From Saprospiraceae bacterium (lineage in GTDB: Bacteria; Bacteroidota; Bacteroidia; Chitinophagales; Saprospiraceae), in the NCBI GenBank assembly GCA_013214355.1, contig JABSSL010000094.1, positions 1 to 64,000 on the forward strand: a stretch of 64,000 nucleotides of DNA. The letters are read 5' to 3'. The notes beneath the pieces are model-generated. The model saw only the letters and a list, made by a program, of their open reading frames with translations, had not been told where the DNA came from and did not search any database. This document shows positions 56,527-64,000 of the stretch, piece by piece. How positions within the stretch are numbered: the stretch's first letter is position 1; each line of letters begins with the position of its first letter. Both the position numbers and the translations under genes were made by a program.

Positions 56527-59500
56527 TTCTTCCGCTTTTTGACCTTATTCTTAAAGGACTTCCGGATGGAGACCCCTGCTCCGCTACGGCTCACACTACC
56601 CTCGTTCAATACATCATAGTTACTACGGCGATAAACCCTGAGCAAATAGTTGCCGGTGGGTGAAAGACGGTATTCAAGAACGAAATCACCCGTAAAAGAA
56701 GTCCAGACATCCTGTTCGCCTGAGCCAGTGCCTACATCGATATTACCTCCAACTTTTACATTCAGTCGGTCATTGAAGAATCTTTTAGAAAGTCCGACCT
56801 GGACTTCAGTTGCTAGGTCAGCACCGGTGGGATCGATACCCGGTCGATAGGCTAGTACACCCAGCGACAAATCTACTCCCTTGATCCACCTCCCAGCTAG
56901 TTTATTCAGTTGGTTGGACACCAGTTTACTAACGCTAGATAGTAAGGCGGTCTCCCCTACCTCCGAAATACTCTGCTGGTTATTTTGTGCAACAATAAAG
57001 TTATTGAAGAACAGCAACCCAAAAACCTGGGTGTTCAATTCTGTTTCACTATTGCGCAATTGCCGCAGTCGGTTTTCCGCAGCATCAGCTAGTGTGCCCT
57101 GTGGATCGTCGACCAAGACAATATCAAAAGTCAGTACTGGCTCAAGCAAGTCCCCTGAGATCTTCATCTGAACCTGTACATCGGCTCTTTGCATTCCCGT
57201 CGATGCGGCATCATCGCTTGATTGGTTTGCTACCAGACTACTTATATCCACCCGGGTTTGATAGGAGGCTGTGATATCTAACTTTGCCCGTAAAGGATCC
57301 CCATTGAAAGTAATCTTACTCCCTGGAAGTATCGAAAAGTCTTTTTTGATTAATTGCTCGTAGCTAAAGGAATATTGGCCTTCCGTAAGCTCATAACTCC
57401 CAGTAATACGTACGTTCCTGGCGGCATCCATATCTACCGTTAGATTTGACGTGCCCTTGCAAACAAGTTTGTCGCCACTTAGTGGATCGACTATTACTTG
57501 TAGCTCAGCGTCTTTCGTTAGCTCTAAGTTTAATTGGAGATCAATACCTGGAAGGGTCAATTGATGATTTTTGAGGTAATTGGTATCTCGGCCGAGGCTA
57601 TCCAATTCTGGTCGGCCAAATATGATAAAATCTTCCTGGGTAATGGCTTCTTCCTCTGTAAGTGGCACGGTATAGAACCGGGTACCTGGTTGAGTAACAG
57701 CACTAACGAAAAATCGAGGCTTGTCAACCGGTCCTCGGACGCTCATATCGGATTTGAGGAACAGTTCACCATAGAATAATTCATTGTCCTCGGCGGTCGT
57801 ATTGAGGAACTGGAATCGATCAGTACTGAAATTTAGATCGAGGTCCATATTGTCGAAGAATTCATGTGTGATCTTACCACTCAAGCTTGCCGAACGCCCT
57901 TCCGCATCCTCCATCTTTAGTTCTCCGAAGCTAATGATCCGATCTGTTATGTCAACAGTCGCTTCGGCTACCTGGTATGGGATATTCAGGTAGTCAACGG
58001 TCGTTTTAACTCCATGCAGTTGCATTTGACCATCTAATGTGACTGCGCGAGTTGGTCCTTTCAAGGAAAACCGGCCATCGAGGTAGCCTTCACTATCGTG
58101 GATCAATCCACTTAGAAACGGGTCGAGCGTTTGCATAGGCAGCTTCTGTATCCGAGCGTCCAAGTTATAGTATTGCCTATCAATCGAATAGGTACCTTCC
58201 ATACTTAGGTCGTTGTCTCTTCCATTCAAAGCTGATGAGAAGAGAATCAACTGCTCGTTCGGTGCTTGTTGGGCTTGTAGTTGTAGGTTGCCAATCGTGA
58301 CCGTATCGACTTGCCAATTGGATAAATTCAAATCGGCCGTATAGCTCAGACTTGAGAGGAAATTCTGGGCTTGCAGCTGCCCCTGTAAGGCCCCCGTTAT
58401 ATAATCGTCTGGCAAGTCCAAAAGAGGATTAAATACACCAATCCCAAATTGATCAAAGCGCAGGCTAAGCAAACTATCTTGAGAGGAACCAAGTCCTGAA
58501 GCACCATCAATCCTGACAGATTCAACGCCATTATTTAATTCAAAACCCTGAATCTGCCATCCTTCCGTTGGTTTATACCTCAGATCATGACCAGGAACGA
58601 TAGCCCAGTCTGTACCATTCAATCGCACAATCGGGTCAAAACGGAAACGCCAATTCTGCTCTTTAGCATCCAATACCCCCGCCGTACGCCACAGTGAGCT
58701 GTCAGCTTGTTCAAGGGATTCAACCTCTAGCCATAGGCTGTCGTTTCGCAGAAAAGTATGAAGACCAGCTGAGGGAAGTTTGAGGTTTTCGCCCGACTGC
58801 AACTGCTGAGCATCTACCGTAGTACGCAGCCCTGAATTACTAGGTTCAGAACGGATACGGAGGCTATCCAGCCGCAAAGTACCGTATTGCAAAGCCGGTA
58901 GGTCCAGTACTAAGTTCCAGGATCTGGAAGCGGGTTGAAAAGTCAGCCCCGCGTCCAGGCGATCGAGTTTCGTTAGTCCCGGCAGAAGTATTTGAGTTAA
59001 AGGTGTCGGATCTTGAATGTGTAGTGAGGCTTCAAAATCAGTCTCTGCAGACCAAGAAAGTGAATCCTGAGCCTTCATCAGTTCATCCAGCGGAAAATAT
59101 CGACCGCCCCAGGCCAACACTTCCTTGGAAAGCTGACTTAGCTGGTACTCTCCATCAACAGTAAATTGCAGTAGATCACTGTCAAAAATCAGGGAGCGAT
59201 TACTGCTTTCACCGCTGGTAGCAACTGCGACAATTGAGTCAGTTTCATAAGTATGAAGAGTGTCCTGTATCATTAAGTCGCTGAAAACCAATCGACCTTC
59301 CAGCTCATCGACCTGAAAGTCATTGATATCCGCATTTAGATCTAGGGTCAGAGCGAGGGGCGCACTTGAAAAACCTAATGGCTGGAGTTTAATGGTCTCC
59401 AACTCCAAATCAAGTTGATAAACGGGCGTGCTATCCCCAATGGGTATACGTCCCTGGCATCGAAAACCTAAGTTGGGATCACCCATACGGATATTTGCCT

Positions 59501-61484
59501 GCACCAGCTTAGGCTCTAGCGCACCATCTAATAGTAATTGATCAAAAGCATACCCCCGATAGGTCAAGTCATCAAGCTCAGCGGTCAGGCTTGTGTTCCA
59601 TTCCGCAGCTGCCAAGCCTTCTCCTGCAAAATTGACGGCTAAATTAGCCGGTCCCAGGAGGCTATCCCGACTGATTTTAGCCAAATCAAAATTGGAGAGT
59701 TGCAGGTCGCCCTTGTATTTGGCGTTGGAGTAATCCTGCTCAAAATCGAAGCGAGCTTTAGCTTGCAGAACACCAGCATCGGACTTCAAACGTAGATCTG
59801 TAGCAAATTGATGAATATTCCCCTCGATAGTACCGCTCATTCCCATCTGCCCAAGGCTATCCAGGGCACTTGGCAAAACTTGGGTAGTGAAGCCCTGCCA
59901 GTGTCGGATCTCGGTGTGCAAAGTATCCAGTTCAAAGCGGAACCAGGCGTTTTCATAATCTGGTAATCCTTTGGTGGAAATCGCTCCCGCCATAAAAGGG
60001 CCATTCTTTGTTTGGAACTGAAAAGCTCTAACTTCTAGGGCTTCTAGGTCACCGTATACATTGGCACGCATTTGCAGCAATCCCCAATCCTTAAGCCCGG
60101 CGGAAAAGGCTTGATCCCCCAGAAAAGGCTGCAGATCAGTCGGGGAAGCTATCAGATCATTGATCAACAGATCGAAGTTTAGCTGAGCGGGATCGAAAAT
60201 TTCCCGTATACGCCCCTCTCCCCTGAATCGCGACCGCTGCCCCTGCTTCAATTCTAAGTCCTTGACCACCACATTCGCCAAACTCCCTCGAATATCCAAT
60301 GTTGCCTCCAGCGGGGATGGAGACAAGCGTGTAGCGACATCCGGATCGAAAAAGGCTACATCTATCGGTGATAGCTTTAGCTGATCTAATTGTAATGAAA
60401 TACCAATATCTTCTGGGAGGTATAAGGGGGAGGTGTCGGCTACCGTGACCAAGGCCGCCCAGGCAGGATAGGTGATCCTAGACGACTGACGGATTTCAGA
60501 ATTTGGTGTCTGTAAGGCAAGGTTTTGGACGGAGGAGGAGGTATCTGTGCAAAGTAACTCTCCTTGCAATTGCTCTAACGTAAAACCGGAACGTTCCGTA
60601 AAGGCTAGAGAACGAATGGCCGCTGCGATCTTTTTATCTTCTAGCTGAACCTTTTCGATATTCCAGTGGACCTGAGTCAAGTTAAGCTGAGCAGGATCGA
60701 AACGGGTTGAAGTGGTATTGTCTGGTGTCCCTTTGTCGTAGGCGATCTGTCCTCTGTCCATTACCGATTGAAGAATTTGGATCTGCCATCCCAGATCGGG
60801 GAAGGCTGGTGGTGGCATAGTAGTCCGTAAGGTATCCCGGGTTGGTTTTGCCCCAAAATCAATATAATGAATGAGCGGTCGATCAAGCTTCAAATGATTG
60901 ACAACGAGAGATTGTTCGGCAAGATCCAGTGCTTGAATACTTGCTTTCATCTCCGCCATTCCAGCCGTCAATTCGGTCGAATCCATCTGGTCTAGGTAGG
61001 TAAAACGGGCCTCCTTGAGAGAAATCCCATTGGGTTGGATCAGCCAGTTGTTGGGGCTCTCGATCGTATCTGATGGAGCTTCTTTGGATCCAAAAGCTTG
61101 GGAGATAAAATCATAATTCGATTGGCCAAGCGAATCTCGGTTAAGGTTAACAAGTACGCCCGAGAGCTGGATCTGATCAGCAACCACTTGATGCTTTAAC
61201 AACTTCAAGGGGCTAAAATGAACAGAAAGTCGGTTGACAGCCAATAAAGTGTCTGCTTCCTGGTCTCGCAGTAAAATACCTTTCATCTCCAACCACTGAA
61301 AACGCTTCCACCCAAATTCCTCTACCTGAACCTCGGTATCGAGCTTCTCACTAAGCCAGGAAAGCGCCTGTCGCACAGCGATTTCTTGTACGGGCTTCCA
61401 CTGGGCTATGAGCACTAGCAGGAGCAGGAGTGATATGATCAGTAAAAGCCAAATTCCTAGCTTATAGAGTATTTTCTTTATCAC
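56523..61484 (-). CDS. TamB-like translocation and assembly module protein
   Basis: The 1653-residue protein has one N-terminal membrane anchor (LYKLGIWLLLIISLLLLLVL). A very long region of repeating beta strands of the AsmA/TamB type follows, with frequent short strand-turn patterns such as VEEFGWKRFQWLEMKGILLR. The C-terminal DUF490/TamB domain lies at about residues 1230-1640 and contains ITGSYELTEGQYSFSYEQLI and LGVLAYRPGIDPTG. The length is usual for Bacteroidota TamB. It is translationally coupled to the TamL gene by a 4-base overlap. AsmA-like proteins are thought to bridge the periplasm and carry phospholipids to the outer membrane. Confidence 0.93.
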   Translation of the reverse strand: MIKKILYKLGIWLLLIISLLLLLVLIAQWKPVQEIAVRQALSWLSEKLDTEVQVEEFGWKRFQWLEMKGILLRDQEADTLLAVNRLSVHFSPLKLLKHQVVADQIQLSGVLVNLNRDSLGQSNYDFISQAFGSKEAPSDTIESPNNWLIQPNGISLKEARFTYLDQMDSTELTAGMAEMKASIQALDLAEQSLVVNHLKLDRPLIHYIDFGAKPTRDTLRTTMPPPAFPDLGWQIQILQSVMDRGQIAYDKGTPDNTTSTRFDPAQLNLTQVHWNIEKVQLEDKKIAAAIRSLAFTERSGFTLEQLQGELLCTDTSSSVQNLALQTPNSEIRQSSRITYPAWAALVTVADTSPLYLPEDIGISLQLDQLKLSPIDVAFFDPDVATRLSPSPLEATLDIRGSLANVVVKDLELKQGQRSRFRGEGRIREIFDPAQLNFDLLINDLIASPTDLQPFLGDQAFSAGLKDWGLLQMRANVYGDLEALEVRAFQFQTKNGPFMAGAISTKGLPDYENAWFRFELDTLHTEIRHWQGFTTQVLPSALDSLGQMGMSGTIEGNIHQFATDLRLKSDAGVLQAKARFDFEQDYSNAKYKGDLQLSNFDLAKISRDSLLGPANLAVNFAGEGLAAAEWNTSLTAELDDLTYRGYAFDQLLLDGALEPKLVQANIRMGDPNLGFRCQGRIPIGDSTPVYQLDLELETIKLQPLGFSSAPLALTLDLNADINDFQVDELEGRLVFSDLMIQDTLHTYETDSIVAVATSGESSNRSLIFDSDLLQFTVDGEYQLSQLSKEVLAWGGRYFPLDELMKAQDSLSWSAETDFEASLHIQDPTPLTQILLPGLTKLDRLDAGLTFQPASRSWNLVLDLPALQYGTLRLDSLRIRSEPSNSGLRTTVDAQQLQSGENLKLPSAGLHTFLRNDSLWLEVESLEQADSSLWRTAGVLDAKEQNWRFRFDPIVRLNGTDWAIVPGHDLRYKPTEGWQIQGFELNNGVESVRIDGASGLGSSQDSLLSLRFDQFGIGVFNPLLDLPDDYITGALQGQLQAQNFLSSLSYTADLNLSNWQVDTVTIGNLQLQAQQAPNEQLILFSSALNGRDNDLSMEGTYSIDRQYYNLDARIQKLPMQTLDPFLSGLIHDSEGYLDGRFSLKGPTRAVTLDGQMQLHGVKTTVDYLNIPYQVAEATVDITDRIISFGELKMEDAEGRSASLSGKITHEFFDNMDLDLNFSTDRFQFLNTTAEDNELFYGELFLKSDMSVRGPVDKPRFFVSAVTQPGTRFYTVPLTEEEAITQEDFIIFGRPELDSLGRDTNYLKNHQLTLPGIDLQLNLELTKDAELQVIVDPLSGDKLVCKGTSNLTVDMDAARNVRITGSYELTEGQYSFSYEQLIKKDFSILPGSKITFNGDPLRAKLDITASYQTRVDISSLVANQSSDDAASTGMQRADVQVQMKISGDLLEPVLTFDIVLVDDPQGTLADAAENRLRQLRNSETELNTQVFGLLFFNNFIVAQNNQQSISEVGETALLSSVSKLVSNQLNKLAGRWIKGVDLSLGVLAYRPGIDPTGADLATEVQVGLSKRFFNDRLNVKVGGNIDVGTGSGEQDVWTSFTGDFVLEYRLSPTGNYLLRVYRRSNYDVLNEGSVSRSGAGVSIRKSFKNKVKKRKK

Positions 61485-61828
61485 AGGGATTCTTCAACTT
61501 TTGCGACTAGAACGTCATTCATAAAGGTAACTCAAAAATCACGTAAATAAAATGGGAAGGGTGCCACTAAAATCTTCTTTCAGAATATTCAACCACCCGC
61601 TAATTGTTACAGGTGCGGACCAAGATCTTATAGTCGCGACTATAACGTTGGGAAGACTGAGTAATACACGCTAACACCCATGATCTCCTCAGGTACTAGG
61701 GACATGAAACTAGCCCAAAAAATCAATGAGCAAGAACGAGATTCTCTAACCCCAGATTATAGACCGCCTAAACAATTGATTTATTGAGTCTTAACACCAT
61801 TTTAAGCATTTTTTTTGTAAATTGCCAG
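61485..61828. other. Intergenic region after the tamB gene start
   Basis: These 344 bases lie between the divergent TamB gene and the small-protein gene at 61829. I see no other gene. The T-run at 61809-61816 lies just before the small gene and is not preceded by a strong stem. Confidence 0.3.
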
Positions 61829-62014
61829 ATGGAAAAAATCGTCAACATCCATCCTCTTCATGAAGAACAATCAGATCTTTCCTATTGGCAGAACAAGTCT
61901 CCCGAAGAAAGGCTAGCAGCTGTCGAAACGCTACGTCTACAATATGTCAGATTCAAAAATATTGAGCCCAGACTTCAGAGAGTTCTTATCATTATTGCTC
62001 CAATACCAAGTTAA
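61829..62014 (+). CDS. Small protein paired with a nucleotidyltransferase
   Basis: The 61-residue protein has an N-terminal part (MEKIVNIHPLHEEQSDLSYW) and then SPEERLAAVETLRLQYVRF and RLQRVL. These match a widely found small partner of DUF6036-type nucleotidyltransferases, normally encoded directly upstream and overlapping. The frame is open from 61784 but the ATG at 61829 is the more likely start. The last 71 bases overlap the start of the nucleotidyltransferase gene in another frame, so translation is probably coupled. Its biochemical role is unknown. Confidence 0.7.
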   Translation: MEKIVNIHPLHEEQSDLSYWQNKSPEERLAAVETLRLQYVRFKNIEPRLQRVLIIIAPIPS

Positions 62015-62411
62015 ATTTCTAATTACAGGTGGGTACGCAGTGGGAGTATATGGTCATCCAAGATATACAGGAGACATTGATATCTGGGTAGATGCGGACC
62101 TTGAAAATGGTCAGAAACTAGTTGCTGTTTTTGAAGATTTTGGCCTTAAATCATTTGGTATAAAAGCTAAACACTTCATGCAACCTAATCAGGTTATTCA
62201 AATTGGATATCCTCCCTTTAGAATTGATATTTTGACTTCTATTGACGGAGTGTCGTTTGCCGAAGCATATCCTAACAAAGAGGTGATCGAAATAGATGGA
62301 TTGGCGCTTTACTTCATAAGCCTTACCGATCTGGCTAAAAATAAGAAAAGTACTGGTCGAGGAATAGATCTAGACGATTTAAAAAACCTAGGAATTGATC
62401 CCGAGGAATAA
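61944..62411 (+). CDS. Nucleotidyltransferase-like protein (DUF6036/AbiEii-type)
   Basis: The 155-residue protein has the minimal nucleotidyltransferase fold, with GG (residues 29-30, LITGGYAVGVYG) followed by the D-x-D pair TGDIDIWVD (D44, D46). These match the DUF6036 family, related to the AbiEii/MNT toxins and antitoxins. A third acidic residue may be D in FRIDILTSIDG. It pairs with the small overlapping upstream protein. Such pairs occur widely and may act as a toxin-antitoxin-like or nucleotide-transfer system, but no activity is proven. Confidence 0.8.
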   Translation: MSDSKILSPDFREFLSLLLQYQVKFLITGGYAVGVYGHPRYTGDIDIWVDADLENGQKLVAVFEDFGLKSFGIKAKHFMQPNQVIQIGYPPFRIDILTSIDGVSFAEAYPNKEVIEIDGLALYFISLTDLAKNKKSTGRGIDLDDLKNLGIDPEE

Positions 62412-62502
62412 CTAAAACACCTCTTTTTTCACACCTCTTTGCACCCCTGACATACCGCTGTCAGTCCCTACCCTTAGCTTTGTATCAACAAAAAAAGATA
62501 AC

Positions 62503-62967
62503 ATGAAAACAAAGCAATTGGACAGTTTCAAACTAGTCGGTATTAGCATTCGTACCAGCAACCAAGAAAATCGAGCGGCGCGAGACATCCCGGCCCTTTG
62601 GCAACGCTTTATGGGTGAAAATATCGCCAGTAAAATCCCCAATAAAATCGGAGAAACCGTATACTGTGCTTATACGGAATACGAAGGAGACCACAATCAA
62701 CCCTACACGACGCTGATTGGATGCCCAGTGGCTAATCTTGATGAGGTACCGGCCGGTATGAAGGGCATCGAAGTCCCCGGAGGGCAGTACGAGCATTTTG
62801 CACCAAAAGGCAAATTGTCAGATGGAATTATCATTAACCAATGGTTTAAAATCTGGGAAACCGACCTAGACCGTACCTATCAAACGGATTTTGAGGTGTA
62901 TGGCGAAAAAGCAAGCGATCCCAATGCAGCCGAGGTGGACATCTTTGTAGGTGTCCAGGCTGCTTAG
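62503..62967 (+). CDS. GyrI-like small-molecule-binding domain protein
   Basis: The 154-residue protein is a stand-alone GyrI-like/AraC effector-binding domain (SOUL-like fold), with IPALWQRFMGENIASKIPNK, YTEYEGDHNQPYTTLIGCPV and the end DIFVGVQAA. Typical members bind cationic or aromatic ligands and act as small-molecule sponges or hydrolases. There is no DNA-binding domain, so it is not itself a regulator. It is preceded by a typical intergenic gap and followed by a DUF1801 gene with a hairpin between. The length fits the family. Confidence 0.85.
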   Translation: MKTKQLDSFKLVGISIRTSNQENRAARDIPALWQRFMGENIASKIPNKIGETVYCAYTEYEGDHNQPYTTLIGCPVANLDEVPAGMKGIEVPGGQYEHFAPKGKLSDGIIINQWFKIWETDLDRTYQTDFEVYGEKASDPNAAEVDIFVGVQAA

Positions 62968-63096
62968 TTCATGTTTGACGATCACCCTTTGGGAGGGAAA
63001 CGCCTTTTTTTGTTGATAACTGACTGAAAGCAGGCGGGAAATGACACTTTTCTCCTCCAAAAGCGACCATCAAACATACAATTAAACCACCTAGGG

Positions 63097-63125
63097 TCTG
63101 AATACTCATGCGGTGAGTATTCAGA
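63097..63125 (+). promoter_or_regulatory. 12-bp hairpin just upstream of the DUF1801 gene
   Basis: The arms TCTGAATACTCA and TGAGTATTCAGA are exact reverse complements with a 5-base loop. It ends 21 bases before the start codon at 63147 and has no T-run. It could be an operator or leader hairpin of the DUF1801 gene, or the transcript end of the GyrI-like gene. Confidence 0.6.
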
Positions 63126-63146
63126 TCTTGAGCAAATAATAAAGTT

Positions 63147-63491
63147 ATGTTAAGCGAACTCAATGGCTATTACCTAAGTCAAGAAGAACCCAACCGGGAG
63201 TGCATGTTAGCCATGCGGAGATACATCCTAAGTTACAACGAACATATGACAGAAACCTGGACGCATCGCATGCCCATGTTTCGATACAAAGGTAAACTGT
63301 TCTGCTATTTGTGGGTAGATAAAAAGACCTATCTGCCCTACATTGGTATTTATAAGGGAATCGACATTGAGCACCCGAAGCTGGAACTAGGCAACCGCAA
63401 CAAGATGAAGACGATGACGATTCATCCCCAAGAAGATCTGCCGCTACCTATCTTGAATGAGATTTTTCAAATGGCATTGCAATTGTATTAG
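63147..63491 (+). CDS. DUF1801 domain-containing protein
   Basis: The 114-residue protein matches the DUF1801/YdhG-like fold with MLAMRRYILSYNEHMTETWT, THRMPMFRYKGKLFCYLWVD, YLPYIGIYKG and a C-terminal helix EIFQMALQLY. The family is related to the frataxin-like fold and is cytoplasmic; its function is unknown, with suggestions of roles in metal or stress handling. A 12-bp hairpin precedes the gene. Confidence 0.85.
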   Translation: MLSELNGYYLSQEEPNRECMLAMRRYILSYNEHMTETWTHRMPMFRYKGKLFCYLWVDKKTYLPYIGIYKGIDIEHPKLELGNRNKMKTMTIHPQEDLPLPILNEIFQMALQLY

Positions 63492-63515
63492 CCATAAATC
63501 TCTATCTATCCTTAT

Positions 63516-63998
63516 TTAACGTAGCATTTCCTTAGCCCCCTTCCCTGCCTTAGCTACAGTGGGCCAATAAGGCGTGGGGCTATGTGCTTCTTTCATGATC
63601 GCTTCCATTTTAGCCACCACATCCGGGTACTCCTTTGCAAGATTTTTTTGTTCTACCAGATCCTCGCTCAGATCATACAGGTGGATTGGCTCTTCCGTTC
63701 CTACCCTAATTCCCTTCCAATTCCCCATCCGGACAGCTTGTTGAAAAGGGTTATAAAACTCCCAATATAAATAGTCATGCTGCTTTTGCTGCTTCTGCTG
63801 GCCCAGTAAGGTCGGTAGAAAAGAAAGGCCATCGATATCTTCTGGCTTTGAAGCTCCAGATAGATCTGCCAAGGTGGGCATGACATCCCAAAAAGTAACC
63901 AGCTGATCACTAGTTGTTCCGGCCTCTATATGTCCTGGCCAACGAGCTATCAGCGGAGTTCTGATGCCTCCTTCCAGCAGTTGGCGTTTGCTGCCACG
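63516..63998 (-). CDS. Sulfatase, C-terminal part (cut by the window edge)
   Basis: The last 160 residues of a sulfatase are visible on the minus strand; the frame continues without a stop to the window end. Recognisable segments are KRQLLEGGIRTPLIARWPGH, TFWDVMPTLADLSG, YLYWEFYNPFQQAVRMGNWK and the C-terminal LYDLSEDLVEQKNLAKEYPD. These match arylsulfatase A/choline-sulfatase-type alkaline-phosphatase-fold enzymes. The formylglycine Cys/Ser active-site motif lies in the missing N-terminal part. Sulfatases of this type desulfate algal or host glycans in marine Bacteroidota. An internal Met at 63881 is not a true start, because the upstream frame has clear sulfatase sequence. Confidence 0.9.
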   Translation of the reverse strand, partial: RGSKRQLLEGGIRTPLIARWPGHIEAGTTSDQLVTFWDVMPTLADLSGASKPEDIDGLSFLPTLLGQQKQQKQHDYLYWEFYNPFQQAVRMGNWKGIRVGTEEPIHLYDLSEDLVEQKNLAKEYPDVVAKMEAIMKEAHSPTPYWPTVAKAGKGAKEMLR

Positions 63999-64000
63999 AA

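Overview
The window looks like chromosomal DNA of a Bacteroidota bacterium, probably a marine, Lewinella/Saprospiria-like organism (inference from gene families, not from a marker gene). The supporting features are a giant secreted protein with a type IX secretion (T9SS) C-terminal sorting domain, a TonB-dependent receptor with a carboxypeptidase-like N-terminal domain coupled to a DUF4249 lipoprotein, ATPase-less tandem MacB/FtsX permeases, a TPR histidine kinase, a TolB-like/TPR/AraC fusion regulator, and a TamL (lipoprotein TamA)-TamB pair. I saw no rRNA, tRNA, CRISPR array, prophage or insertion sequence.

Layout. 0-6 kb: a ParE-type toxin-antitoxin module, then the catalase-peroxidase KatG and a large permease. 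6-16 kb: a second, divergent permease preceded by a perfect 16-bp inverted repeat; a cupin and a quinone reductase-like flavoprotein; a DUF4386 membrane protein behind a TolB/TPR/AraC fusion regulator; a secreted VOC protein behind an AraC regulator and a DUF1835 protein. 16-20.4 kb: a TPR sensor kinase, a membrane protein and another AraC regulator. 20.5-27.8 kb: one 2425-residue surface protein made of 18 SdrD-B-like repeats that carry a higher-order six-repeat duplication. 28.4-36.5 kb: an uncharacterised protein, then a compact catabolic operon (HUMPS-family aldolase/decarboxylase, zinc dehydrogenase, SDR, sugar isomerase/epimerase) followed by a TonB receptor and DUF4249 partner.

36.9-46.6 kb: a lipoprotein with three identical-format Cys motifs, a small unknown protein, a NarL-type kinase, an NlpC/P60-like protein, a MarR-GNAT fusion regulator with a near-perfect 28-bp operator at its own start, a Tat-type Gfo/Idh/MocA oxidoreductase, a D-aminoacylase-like lipoprotein, a diaminopentanoate dehydrogenase-like enzyme and a DUF4231 membrane protein. 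47-54 kb: a five-gene minus-strand operon (DUF5060 glycosidase-like lipoprotein, tartrate/isopropylmalate-type dehydrogenase, cyclase-family hydrolase, MFS transporter, Gfo/Idh/MocA oxidoreductase) divergent from a LacI-family regulator, with a LacI-type palindrome between them. 54-64 kb: TamL-TamB, an overlapping small-protein/nucleotidyltransferase pair, a GyrI-like protein, a DUF1801 protein and the 3' part of a sulfatase cut by the window edge.

How they fit together (inference). The window holds two candidate carbohydrate or sugar-acid catabolic loci, 29.4-36.4 kb and 47.0-54.2 kb, whose substrates cannot be read from sequence, surrounded by a high density of one-component regulators and envelope proteins. 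The most notable items are the super-repeat architecture of the giant surface protein, the two catabolic operons, the MarR-GNAT regulator with its operator and the triple-motif lipoprotein. I did not find a clearly new defence or mobile system.
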